Of a stretch of DNA of 64,000 nucleotides, positions 22,512 through 34,640 are shown piece by piece. The notes below the pieces were generated by a model. That model was not told the DNA's origin, did not search any database, and saw nothing but the letters and a program-made list of their open reading frames with translations. This DNA comes from Buddleja alternifolia (lineage: Eukaryota; Streptophyta; Magnoliopsida; Lamiales; Scrophulariaceae), in contig CM033396.1 in NCBI GenBank assembly GCA_019426215.1, forward strand, positions 20,599,101 through 20,663,100, read 5' to 3'. A program made the position numbers and the translations under genes. The number at the start of each line of letters is the position of its first letter. The stretch's first letter is position 1.

Positions 22512-23335
22512 ATGTCTCCCAAACCACTGTCGAAGTTAATGGAAAATACGATTCTCACCGGTCCAAATTACATAGAATGGCTCACTATGCTTAGGATGGT
22601 CCTTAGCAGTGAATCCATTGACTATGTATTGGAAATTGGTCGTCCTCCCGTTCCTAGACCAGACGAGGGTGATGAAGTTCGCCTAGCTCGTTGGGATTGG
22701 TGCTGTGACAACCATAGAGCAAGAGTGTACATATTGAGCTCAATGTGCATAGACCTGCAAAGGTCTCATGATAAGATGGATAATGCAAGAGACATTATCC
22801 TTCATCTGGATGAATTGTTCAGAGAACGCGGTAGGACCGCCAGATACTTTATTTCAAGGGATCTATTCCGCACTAAAATGACTGAAGGAAAGATGTTGGA
22901 GAACACGTTTTCAAAATGATGACCATGATAGAAAAACTAAAATCTTTAAACTTCTACATGGACCTGCATCTCCAAGTCGTTCATATTCTACAGTCACTCC
23001 CAGATTCGTTCTATTATGTCGTCATAAATTTTGATATGAATGACATTGAGGGATCTTTAGCTAGGCTATTGGAAAAACTCAAAGTTGCTCAGAAACAAAT
23101 AAAGACGGACAAATGGAACAATCCGATGGCTATTAAATTTCCTAAAACATTTGATGGAAAAAGGAATAATGCCTATTCAGAGGAGGGAGCATCCAGTACG
23201 ACTTGCTACAAAGCACAACGAAGGAGAAATAAGAGGGCTAGAAAATAGGACACATGTTTACGCTGCGGTGAGCTGGGCCACTGGAGAAGAGACTGTCCTA
23301 ATATACAAGCAAAAGGTGAATAACTTTATAGTTTG
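22512..23335 (+). pseudogene. gag: Element A gag
   Basis: It starts at the ATG at 22512 (MSPKPLSKLM); an upstream in-frame ATG at 22485 is less like the family. The copia gag (UBN2-type) region is seen in GPNYIEWLTMLRMVL and in HLDELFRERG. A one-base frameshift near 22916 passes the frame to 22916-23248 (VVHILQSLPDSF). An in-frame TAG at 23246-23248 then stands just before a CCHC zinc knuckle at 23255-23296 (CLRCGELGHWRRDC). The product would package A's RNA, but this copy cannot make it. Confidence 0.85.
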
Positions 23336-23343
23336 AAACTAAT

Positions 23344-24802
23344 TGTTTTATAATATTCCCTCTTCATCGATTATGATTCAGAAGTTAATACCTTTTGTGA
23401 ATCAGAATCTGGAAAGAAGAAGGGAGCTGAGCCCTAATGAGGAGAAGATCAAAGTAGGCAGCGGGCAAGGCGTCGCGGCTACTAAAACAAGATCTGCCTC
23501 ATTATTTTTTATTCTAGACATATGCTATTTCTGGATATTGTTAAACATTGGTTCAATTTCAGTTTTAGTTAAATAAGGTTACACTTTCGCTTTATTAATG
23601 AACAATGCAAGATTTATTATGGTAATAAATTAGTAGGCTTTGTTTCTTTGATAAATGCATTGTGTTACCTTAATGTCAAGAATAAGTGTGCTGTGAATAC
23701 AATACAAAGGAAACGTAGTAGGCTTGAAATAAACCAAAGATTAATATGGCACCTTCGACTAGGCCACACTGGCGAACAAAAGATTCGTAAAATGGAAAAA
23801 GATGGGCTAATTGGCCCACTGGGATTGGATCCCTATCCTACTTGTGAATCTTGTCTCAAAGGCAAGATAGCTTGATCGCCCTTCACAGGGAATTTTAAAA
23901 GGGCCTCACAAATCTTAGACTTAGTGCATACTGACGTTTGTGGTCCATTTGGAGAAATGGCCAGAGGAGGTTTCCTTTACTTTATCACCTTCACTGATGA
24001 CCATTCTCGATATGGTCTAGTGTACCTGATGAAGCATAAGTCTGAATCCATTGACAAGTTCAAGGAATTCAAGGCTTTAGTGGAAAATCAAACAAGTCAA
24101 CGTATAAAAACTCTTCGATCTGATCGAGGAGGAGAATATATGAGCGACGAGTTTGACTTATACGTCAGAGAGAATGGTATAGTATTGCAACTCACACCTC
24201 CAGCGACTCCACAGTTGAATGGAGTAGCAGAGCGAAGGAATCGAACCTTGTTGGACATGGTTTGCTCCATGCTTAGCTACACTGATTTACCCATTTCACT
24301 ATGGGGTCACGCGCTGCTTACAGCTGCACACATTTTAAATAGATATCCGTCCAAGTCCGTTCCTCTGACTCCCTATGAAATGTGGAGAAATAGGAAACCA
24401 AGTCTTAACCACATAAAGATTTGGGGATGTCCGACTTATGTCAAAAAGACTAAAGTGGACAAGTTGGAGGTTAGGTCCTTAAAGGGACGTTTCATTGGAT
24501 ATCCTAAAGATTCTATGGGATACCTCTTTTACCTGCACAATGATCAAAGGATCATTGTAGCCTTACAAGCCCACTTTCTTAAAGATGAGTTCATTCAAGA
24601 AGGAGGAGCGGGTAGAAAGATTGTTCTAGAAGAACAAAATGAAACCCCACTGGATACATCTACACAGGGAGTGAGAACCGAACCTTCTGTAACACAACCA
24701 CAACCACGACAATCGAATAGAGTATCTCAACCGCCTGAGAGGTACGGATATCTAAAGGGAGTTGGATCTCCATTCTTTGTTAGAGGAGGATCATGGAGAT
24801 GA
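23344..24802 (+). pseudogene. pol: Element A pol: protease remnant, pre-integrase and integrase
   Basis: The protease region (about 23344-23650) is too decayed for me to find its DSG. From 23700 the GAG-pre-integrase module is clear (IWHLRLGHTGEQKI, later CESCLKGK). A TGA at 23873-23875 interrupts the frame before the integrase core, which is open at 23924-24802. The triad residues are in HTDVCGPF, LRSDRGGEY and NGVAERRNRTLL. The C-terminal WGCPTYVKKTKVDKLEVRS block follows, then an acidic Gln/Pro linker. Integrase is followed directly by reverse transcriptase, as expected for copia. Confidence 0.87.
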
Positions 24803-25409
24803 TCCCTCCACTTTTGATCAAGCGAGGGTGGATGTGGATGCTGCTAGATGGCGTGAAGCTATGCAAACTGAGATAGATTCGATGCATGCAAACCAAGTCT
24901 GGAAACTTGTAGACCAACCTGAAGGGGTAAAACCAATCGAGCGTAAATGGATCTACAAGAGAAAGATTGGTGCTGATGGCAAAGTAGACACCTACAAAGC
25001 CAGACTAGTGGCGAAAGGGTATAGTCAAAAGGAAGGAATTGACTACCAAGAAACGTTCTCACCAGTGGCCATGATCAAATCAATAAGGATTCTACTTGCA
25101 ATACCAGCACACCTAGATTATGGAAATATGGCAAATGGATGTCAAAACTGCTTTCCTAAATAGATTCCTAGAAGAGGATATCTATATGGAACAACCTAAA
25201 GGTTTTGAATCCGAGGAGCATATTCATAAGGTGTGTAAACCTGAGAGATCCATTTATGGACTCAAACAAGCGTCTCGTAGCTAGAATCTACGTTTTGATG
25301 AAGTTGTCAAAGGATTTGACTTCATCAAAAACAAAGACGAGCCCTGTGTTTACAAGAAGGTCAGTGGGAGCAAGTTGACATTCCTAGTGTTATATGTAGA
25401 TGACATATT
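24780..25409 (+). pseudogene. pol: Element A pol: reverse transcriptase, N-terminal part
   Basis: It carries the copia RT opening (WREAMQTEIDSMHANQVWKL), then KARLVAKGYSQKEGIDY and ETFSPVAMIKSI. A frameshift near 25125 and a TAG near 25281 break it. It proceeds through MDVKTAFLN and YGLKQAS to the catalytic YVDDI and stops there, because element C is inserted immediately after the codons of this motif. The other half resumes at 39728. Confidence 0.88.
25405..25409. repeat. Target site duplication of element C, left copy (ATATT)
   Basis: ATATT precedes the TGGTGGTCCC start of element C and recurs at 39728-39732. Removing C and one copy restores a continuous reverse transcriptase frame across the active-site loop. 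Confidence 0.93.
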
Positions 25410-27162
25410 TGGTGGTCCCAAGTGGTATACGAAAGGGTCTAGAAGGGGGTTGAATAGACCCTGAAGTCTTTTTCGACTTCAAAAATTTCGTATCACTTTA
25501 AATGTTTGAACGCTTGGATAACTGAGCGCTTGGGTTAGACGCTTCAGGAAAGTTAACTTAGACTTAGTGATTTTAGCAGTTTACCAAAGTAGGACAATGC
25601 TTAGATCGCCTAATCAGGGTTAGCACAGCGGAAATGAGTTTTAGCATTGTTTTAGTTAATTTAATCGCTTTGCACTTTAACTTGTCTCTTTCAAAGATAA
25701 ATGATGTAATAATAATAATAATACAGTAAAGATAAATAACACAAGATGTATAAGGTTCACTGGGTGGTGTAATCTCAGCTACGTCCTTCTTCTCCTTTTT
25801 CACTCGGAGGAATTTACTAGGTTGATTTTCAAAGAATCACACAGAATCTTCTACAAGATAGTAAAGGGTGAAAATGATCTTGGGCTCCTTAATCACACAG
25901 ACTTCAGCACCAATGAAGATCGTCTTCTTCAAGCTTCTCTCACTCAGAAATACTGCCTGAAAGGGTTCAACAACTTTTCTCACTCAGATGAAAGGTTGAG
26001 GTTTGTCACTAGAGTTTTGTTTGTTTTTGAAAAGATCAAAGAACTTGGAATATCTCAGTTGGAATTTGGGTTTCTTCTTTGGAAGATGTTTGAGATATTT
26101 GTGACTGTCCGGAATGTAGATAAAAAGCTTGAAAGATTTGGCTATGGAGTTTCTAAGCTTTTTCCCAGAAAATGTACGTAAGATTTTTGGCGATAATTTC
26201 TCTTCTTCTTTTTCGTACGTATAGGTTAAGGTTTGTCACTAGGGTTTTGTTTGTTTTTTAAAAGATCAAACAACTTGGAATATTTCAGTTTGAATTTGGG
26301 TTTCTTTTTTGGAAGATGTTTGAGATATTTGTAACTATCTGGAATGTAGATAAAAAGCTTGAAAGATTTGGCTATGGAGTATCTAAGTTTTTTCCCAGAA
26401 AATGTACGTAAGATTTTTGGCGATAGTTTCTCTTCTTTTTTTTCGTACGTATCTTGTGTATCTTGTATATGATTTTTAGGGTTTGCTGGGGTAAGGTATT
26501 TATAGGCAATTTCTTGGGATCTGTCCGTTGGACACATGTAGGAGCGTGCCTTTCACGCAGCACGTGAGTTTACCTAAAATATGACATTCCTGAAAATTCG
26601 CTGAAGCCGATTGGACGAGAGAAGCTGAAACTCTGAAATTTCTGACAGTCTGGTCAAAAGGTGGCTTGTCCACAAGTCACATTAGCTTGTCACATTTAAT
26701 GCTCTTATCAAGCATTTAATGCAATTTGAATTTATTTCCCGTTGGAAATAAATGCCCGTTGAATGATTGCATTTAAGTCATTCATGATTTGAGGATTTAT
26801 TTCAGGTGAATCTAACATAAGTCGCTTGAGACATTTTGAGCGCTTGATCCATAAGTCTTGAAATGAGGTCTTTTAGCGTTTGACGGACGCTAAGAAGAAA
26901 ATCTTTATCCCTGGTTGACTTCAGACGCTGGTCTTCAACTTCTTCTCTAATAAACTCACCTAGAATTCTACTAGCGATTCAGTCACTAAGACTTAGTCTA
27001 AATTCTATAAAGATAAAAATTGCAAGCCTAAAAAATAAATTACAACTTTCAAACGCTTATACATCAATCTATGAAAAACGGAAACTTACATTGTATTTTT
27101 GGGGTCTAACATTAAATCCTATCTCGTCATCATCAAAACATCTAACATGAAATTTCCTAACA
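25410..27162 (-). repeat. Element C left LTR (3' LTR in element sense) with internal tandem duplication
   Basis: 1,753 bp, a direct repeat of 38198-39727. Units at 25993-26222 and 26223-26452 are near-identical tandem copies. The right LTR has one unit, which accounts for the length difference. Confidence 0.92.
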
Positions 27163-27177
27163 ATTTCCCCCTTTTTG
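27163..27177 (-). other. Element C polypurine tract
   Basis: The minus strand reads AAAAAGGGGGAAATT directly next to the left LTR, the same as in element B. Confidence 0.85.
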
Positions 27178-27398
27178 ATGATGTCAAGACTTTTAACTCT
27201 TATAACTCTTTTATATTTTTAAGAGTTACTTTAAAAAGAAAAGGCCCAAAGGAATATAAGTTAGTGTTTGAAAAGTTAGTAAAGTTAGCTAAAGTTAGAT
27301 TAGCTTCAACAAGATGTTTCAGCGTTAAAACATTCATTCATTGAAAGAATTAAAGCATACATGTTTTACACTGAAAGAATATCATAAAAGGAATCCAG

Positions 27399-30300
27399 TC
27401 ACTTTTTCTGTCGCTTCGCTCTTTCTTCGCCTTGTCGAACTTCTAACGCTAAGTCCTTCAAGAGTCGATCGATGTCAATCATCGTTGTATGTTGAATTTC
27501 ATCATAATCATGCCTACGAAGTCTGGCGCTTTTATTTAGCTCTAACAACCTTTCCGTCCATTCGCATGGTGGAATACCAAGTTCACGAATTAAATCATGA
27601 TAGATATCTCTTTGTCGATGATTTGACGGTCTCCAATTGATAGGTCATTGTAGCGGTCCGGCATATGCAGGAAATCCCATACTTTCTAAGAACTCGGGGT
27701 CCAACTCTGGAAGCGCGTAATTTCCGAGATAATACCTTGGTTTTCTTTTCTTAGATAGCATTTTCTTAATGCTTACTAATTCTTCGAACATTGAACGCCA
27801 CTGTGTATTATCTGTTTTGGAAATCACTTTGGACTTTTCTTTATCTTCCCCCTTCTTGACATTATCAAGGGAGGTCTTGAGTTCAGCGACATCTCGGCGC
27901 AAGAGTCTAACTTCTTCGATGAGAAGAGCAAGTTATTGAGCGACACTCTGAGCGGCGACATCCGATGAAGCGTGTCTTTCAGTATTTGCTAAAGCGCTCT
28001 GAGCTAAGTGACGGTTGAATTCAGATGAGAGCTCAACGATAAGAGGTGATATGCTCTTCATGATAGCAATAGTGCTTTTATTTGCAGCGTTTCCAATATC
28101 ACCACTCCGCGTATCTGACACTATGCAGATATGTCTATCAGCAGCCTCAAAGATCTTGGAGTAGGAACCCTCAATGTTGGTAAGCGAGTTCCGGACTGCC
28201 TGTCTGAAGTCTCTGGCTTCTGAATCGCTCTCGGAATCTGAATTAGAAGAAGGACGCTCTGGGGACGGGAGAAGTCCGTAAGAACTTGAAACTGCAGCTT
28301 TACCTTTGGATTTATCTCTGATAAAAGTTTCTTTAAGCTCTTGAGCAATTTCAGCGTGCACTTCTTCAATCGCTTGATCCATGATAGGATCTGCAATCGC
28401 TGGGGGCTCGACTACTAGGGCGCTAGAAGAATCTGGCAAAGAAGCCTCAGGATGTTGAGCGACTTCCGCAATGGGAGCAATGTCTTCTTCTATAATTTGG
28501 AGTGGGGGAGAAGGTTCTCTAATACCAATGACCCAGAGGGGACCAAGGGGTTCCAGCACATGCCTTGTACTGATCAGGCTAGATTGCGGGATAAAGAATA
28601 TAATGTCTTTGCGCTCTTCGGTACTTAGTGCAAGTTGCACACCTTCCGGTAAAGCAATCCCTAAAGTATAACAGTTGAAGAAGTCCAAAATCAAAGGCAT
28701 GAACGCTTGAGCTGCTTCTTGGTCCACTGGCCTAATCAGCGAGATCATCTTGGCCACTTGAATATTTGATTCACTAAAGAGCACAGGGTGAAGAGTATAT
28801 CCTCTGAAATTGTAACACCCGGGATAGTGATTGAAACCAATGTCTAGAGCTTGGGCATTTTCAAACACTGCTCTCATTTCTCTGTGGAACTCAGCGAACT
28901 CAACGTGTTCATTCGAAACATCCACACGAATCTGACTCTGGCCTGGAAGAAGTGGTTGTTTACTAGATGACGCGTCTTCATTTAGGCCAGGAAAGACTCG
29001 TTGAACAAACCCTGCATGAGGATGCAAAACGTAGCGTCCGCCTTGGCTGTATAAGGCAAGTTGCTGGCGAATGTAGCTTTCGATTGGTTGTCTATATCGT
29101 GGCAAAGCGCTAACATTCCCTGCAATAATCTGACGCTGTTGAAGCAAAAAGGTTGCATAATCTCGGCGTCTGTATTCTATCCCGAATTCGAACAAAAAGG
29201 GATATTTGATCAGTTCTTCAATGGTGTAAAAGTGAAGAACAAAGTCTTCAGCCCACCTGGCTGTATTCATCATCCAACGTTTTCCAAGTTTGTCCGCTTT
29301 CTTTTGCTCCTTATTAATGGCAAGGAACTTCTCAAAACGTTTCGTCCCTTCATCATAGTCGTCAGCCCATAATCTGGCTAGATATTCACGAGTCTCATCT
29401 TCTATCCACGAGTTGACCGGATTTGGGCGCTCCGCAACAAGCGGTCCTTTACCTTTCCATAACTTAAGTGGATTAGGAGAGAGAGCGTTGAAAATGGAGA
29501 GGAGAGCCGAATAGCCTATCTTGTTGAGATCTTCCTCATCTGGATTTTTGTTCCAATCACCCATGTGGGGGTTCTTGAAAACAATCTTGCTTTGGCGCAG
29601 AGGATAAAAGGACTCGTCCGAGCGACCGTTTGAATTGAAACGCTGAAGATCAAAGTCAGCTCTGTTGAAAACTGGACGACGAATATACTCAAAGCGTGAT
29701 TGAAGGCGCTTCAAGTTATATAGTCCTAGATTGGCAATACGCTCAAAAATTTCAAACTTGTGAGAGTTGGACATATTGGGTCGATGGAGAGTTGTTTGAA
29801 ATTGTATTTCCAACTCGGCAAGCGTTTGAGTGTCTCGTTCTCTAGCGGCATAATAAAATTCAACATCTGGAGTATATCCGCATGGGAAGAAATCAATGAC
29901 ACGAGGAGGAGGTCCCGTTGGCATGGGAACAATGGCAATCGCTTCTGTTGGGATGGGGGCCACTTCTATCGACCGCTCAGCATTTAAAGTCGCTTCACTG
30001 TCTGATGATGGTTCAGCGTCAGGAAGGGCTTGAGATGCTTCCTTAGCGATATCCACAACAGTTGCCATATCCACATCTACTTCAACTGGAATCTCGAAGA
30101 GTGGAGCGGCATCAGCGATTGGGGCCTCTTGAGGGACATCTTGAGCTGATACATGTAAGCGATTGAGAAAAGCAAGCAAAATTTCCACTAAGTAGAAATT
30201 TAGAAAAGAAAAGACTAAATCGCTTACCCTGAGGAATATCATCGCCTATTTCAGTCGCTTGATCTGTTTCTTGGACTGGTTCCTCAGGCTCTGGGAATAC

Positions 30301-31773
30301 TTCTTCTGGATCTAAGTCGAGAAAAGAAGTTATTGGATCAGCACGAACGGGAATATCTAATTCTTCAAGAGTGTTGAGAACATATTGAGTATCTGCTTCA
30401 CATTGCGCTGAAAGAGTTTTTATCCTAGCGTTTGAGACTTAGAAACTAACGAGGAAAGGATAGACTAATTTGCTTAGCAAATACTTACCCTGGACACTAG
30501 AAAGCTTCTCAGATTGAGTAGCGGCTTGAGGATCTGAGCTGATTTCGGGAACAGCGTCAAAAGGAGGAACGCTTACTGATTCTCTAAGCGCTGGTTTCGC
30601 TGAAGCGCTAGAGGATGCTGCGGGAGTAGAAAGAGGAGTACGTCTTCGTGCAAGCGGTACTTCTTCTTCTACTACTTCCTCTTCCTCGGGAACGGAAAAG
30701 ATAAATGCTGGAGGAGGCGATGGAGATTTAGGAGAGGGAGAAGGAGAAGGAATCTTTTGCTTCTTTTTGGGCTCCGGCTTCTTCTTCTTGAGTTCAGGCT
30801 TCTGTTTCTTTGCTGGCTTGGATGGCTCAGCGACTTTGAGAACTATCTTTCTCTTAGGTCGCTTGACCACCACTTCTTCTTCGGACGAAGAGGATGATGA
30901 TGAAGAGGAAGACGCTTGATCGTCATCATCACTATGAACAACTCCTAAAGCACGAAGTCGCTCACGCTCTTCTTTTGGAACAGCTGCACCACCTATCTTC
31001 CTTGGCTTTTGTAGCTTACCGATCATTTTTTTTTCGTAGAATTTTGTTGCTAGAATCTTTTTGCCAAAAGATTTTGCATAACCGCAAGCGCTAAGAATAC
31101 GACTTAACACAATCCCATAAGGCTTGGGATTCACCGACTTGGCCATCGCTGCCTTGAAGCGATTAAAAACGTAGAGAGACCAATTTACCTTTAATTTGGT
31201 CAGAATGGCCACCATCATTTTATATTGGATATTTTTAACTTTATCGAATGTTCCTTTTCTGCATGAGATCATCTTTGAGCATATATCCGCGAGAATAACG
31301 TATTCGCCCTTCATATCGTTCTTCTTGAAGTTCGGCTCATATGCAGTATCAACATCTTCTTTCTTGACCAATTCCCAGACTTTTGTAGCATCTCCGAGAG
31401 TGACGTGTTCCACCTCAGTGCCATCATTGGGTAGAACCAACAATGAAGAAATCAAGGAAGGGGTGAGAACAAAAGTCTCTTTAGCAAAAGGGAAGACGCA
31501 GGATATGGAATTTCTGTCTTCAAAAATCTGGGCATTGTTGAAAAAGTAGAGAGATTCGTCTTCAAAGTAGTTGAAAATAGTAGTGATCATATCTCTCAAA
31601 CCAGATTCTTGAACGAGTGAGAGAACCGTTCGAAGAGGAAAGTTCTAGTTATCAAACAGGTAGTCCCAATTAACCAGAAATTCGGCGTTAACCGTAACTG
31701 GTTTTTCAGCACGGGAAGTTTTTCCGGTAGCAGACTTGGATGATTTGGAAGATTTTGAAACTTTGGGTGCCAT
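27399..31773 (-). pseudogene. Element C accessory (env-position) gene with two predicted introns
   Basis: Start ATG at 31771-31773 (MAPKVSKSSK), stop TGA at 27399-27401. Predicted exons are 31773-30489, 30407-30228 and 30145-27399. The introns (81 and 82 bp) begin GTAAGT and GTAAGC, end CAG and are both phase 1; together the exons give 1,404 codons. Exon 1 has an N-terminal region, an alpha-helical block resembling the putative plant transposon protein domain (MMVAILTKLKVNWSLYVFNR, KPYGIVLSRIL), a serine run and a Lys/Pro-rich tail. Exon 3 has the long conserved region also seen in B and a C-terminal coiled-coil stretch. In-frame stops are TAG 31645-31647, TAA 27933-27935 and TGA 27645-27647. 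I see no signal peptide or membrane segment. Function is unknown. Intron calls are predictions, but frame is preserved across both. Confidence 0.8.
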
Positions 31774-32662
31774 TGCTGAAAGTTTGAAAGCTTTTTAAGA
31801 GAGAGAAGTATTTGCCTTGAGAGAGATGAAGAGTTTTACAGTAGAGAGAATTTGGGAAAGTGATAAAGTCTGACTGTTAAAACCTTGAAGGGTTTAAATA
31901 GAGGCAAAAAGTAACTTCTCAATGGCTATGATTTTGACACGTGGACAGTCAAAGAGTTTGAATTTTGAACGGATTCAAATCTGATACGGTTTAAGGAAAA
32001 TATGGATGCAAAAAGTGCGGTAAAATAGTTTATCAGTTACCAAAAAGAGCGAAATTTTGGGATCCGCGGTTACCAAATTAATTGAAAAACGTTTGAAAAA
32101 ATTTGAAATTTTCAGCGTGAAGTACACGCGCCTGATTGTACATTGACACGTAATCAGACTCGTGCAGACCTGAACTGTCTCGGTTTTAGATAAAGGTCAT
32201 TAACCGTCAGTTTGATTTGATAGACACGTGTGAACAGTATCAAATTTAATCTTTTGTACTTATCCACACGTTTCTTTAACGATGAAAACTATGCATGATT
32301 TTTTTTTTTGTTTAAAATATTTTTCTTAGCGTTAACGTGGGAATATCTTTAACGCTTAAGACTTTTGGAGAACAAAATTTTATTTTGTAAAGTTTGAGAT
32401 AAAGTTAATCGCTTGAATTTATAAATGACATTTTTATTTAGAGATTGACTTTGTCATGCATAAAGATAAGCGCTAGTGATCAGTGCATATATTTTTAAAG
32501 TCATTTTTTATCACAGTCGCTTATAAATTGTTATAAGTACAATTTTAAAGTTCCCCCTAAAATTGATGACTTATTTAAGATTTTTGTCAAACGCTTTAGA
32601 CATAAACATAAGGTGGATTCCCCCTAAATGGTATGCCTATTAAGATACGATGCTTTTATGAT
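31774..32662. other. Element C non-coding stretch between accessory gene and pol
   Basis: About 890 bp with no usable ORF. It carries paired purine motifs (plus-strand TTCCCCCTAAA at 32551 and 32618) in the same places as in element B. The conserved pair and spacing suggest a cis-acting role rather than chance. Confidence 0.7.
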
Positions 32663-34640
32663 TTAAGCGTTTAGATCAATCATACCTAATTCACTTCTTA
32701 AAGTGAGAAAGTGTTGTTCGTTGAGCGCTTTGGTGAAGATATCTGCCAATTGTTTGTCAGTTCCAATGAAGTGCATGGAGATATCTTTCTTTTGAACATG
32801 GTCATGCAAGAAATGGTATCTAATGTCAATGTGTTTAGTTTTAGAATGAAGGACAGGATTTTGGGTCATAGCTAAAGCGCTTTGGTTATCACAATGGATT
32901 GGGGTAGGACCTAAGATTATTCCATAATCTCTAAGTTGTTGCCTCATCCAAAGGATTTGTGCACAACAGCTCCCAGCGGCTACATATTCTGCTTCAGCGG
33001 TAGAAGTCGCTATGGATTGTTGTTTCTTACTATGCCACGAAACTAGTCTATCACTTAGAAATTGACATGTACCACTAGTACTTTTTCTATCTATTTTGCA
33101 TCCTGCAAAATCTGCGTCTGAATAACCAATTAGTTCAAAAGGAGAGTCCCGTGGATACCATAAGCCCACACTTTGTGTGCCTTTTAGGTATTTAAGGATT
33201 CTCTTTGCAGCATTTAAGTGTGATTCTCTAGGATCAGCTTGAAAGCGTGCACACATGCATACCGAAAACATAATATCCGGTCTACTAGCGGTAAGATAAA
33301 GAAGTGATCCAATGATACCTCTATAGTTAGTGATATCAATTTTCTTCCCACTTTCATCTTCATCTAACTTAAGCGTTTGGCTCATTGGAATTTTTGAAGA
33401 TGATGCATTTTCCATACCAAATTTCTTAATCATATCTTTTGTATATTTAACTTGGTTTACAAATATTCCATTAGGGAATTGTTTAACTTGTAATCCTAAG
33501 AAGAAAGTTAATTCACCCATCATGCTCATTTCAAATTGATCTTGCATCATTTTCGAAAATTTCTCACATAATCGCTTATTTGTAGAACCAAATATAATAT
33601 CATCAACATAAATTTGGACTAAGAGAATATCTTCATTATGAGTAATTTTAAATAACGTTGTGTCAACGCTGCCTTTTGAAAAGCCTTTACCTATAAGGAA
33701 GATAGAGAGAGTGTCATACCATGCTCTTGGTGCTTGTTTAAGGCCATAGAGTGCCTTATCCAGTTTGCAGATCATACTTTTGCCATGGTTGTGGATGAAT
33801 CCTGGAGGTTGCTCCACATAGACTTCTTCTTGGAGTTTACCATTCAAGAATGGACTCTTCACGTCCATTTGGTACACCGTGAATTTTTTGAATGCAGCAA
33901 ACGCTATGAACATCCTAATCGCTTCAAGACGGGCTACTGGGGCATAAGTCTCATCAAAATCAATACCCTCCTCTTGACAATAACCCGGAGCGACTAATCT
34001 AGCTTTGTTTCTTATAACAACGCCATCTTCGTCCATTTTGTTCCTAAAAATCCATCTAGTCCCAATAACTCCTTGATGAGTTGGCCTTGGTACTAGCGTC
34101 CAAACCTTGTTTCTCTCAAATTGGTGAAGCTCTTCTTGCATTGCTTCAACCCAACTTGAATCACTGAGCGCTTCATCCACTTTCTTTGGTTCCATTTGAG
34201 ATAAGAAACTTGTAAACATGGCCTCATTAATTGTAGCTGACCTAGTTCTAACAGGTGATTCCATATCTCCAATTACTAGCTCTGGTGGATGGTCTCTAAA
34301 CCATTTACGGTCTGGTTGGAAAGGGTTGAGAGACTCTTGGTTATCAATCGCTTGATCCATATTTGTCTCTTGCGCAGTCGCTTCATCATTCACAGTTCCA
34401 ATTTGCTCTTCATGATCACTCTTTTCATGATCATCAGCGATTCTGACTTTATCATCATTTGTAACCTCACGAGTAACCTTAGGAATAGGCACAAAGATCT
34501 CATCATCCTCATTATCACTATTATCATCAAGATTAATTTGTGAAGCTTGTTGGGCAAGATCTTCGATTCCTACATCATCAGGATTAACCTTACTCGGTTC
34601 TTGGTTAGCGTCATCAAACACAACATGAATGGATTCTTCA
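32663..34640 (-). pseudogene. pol: Element C pol: reverse transcriptase and RNase H
   Basis: A long open stretch carrying the integrase tail, the RT ([49 protein letters not shown], catalytic [11 protein letters not shown] near 33600, [14 protein letters not shown]) and RNase H ([51 protein letters not shown]). All catalytic motifs look intact. The frame is open from here to the stop at 32663. Upstream it joins the integrase across a deletion and frameshift near 34690, so the first 40 or so codons of the long ORF (34792 downward) are out of frame. Confidence 0.9.
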
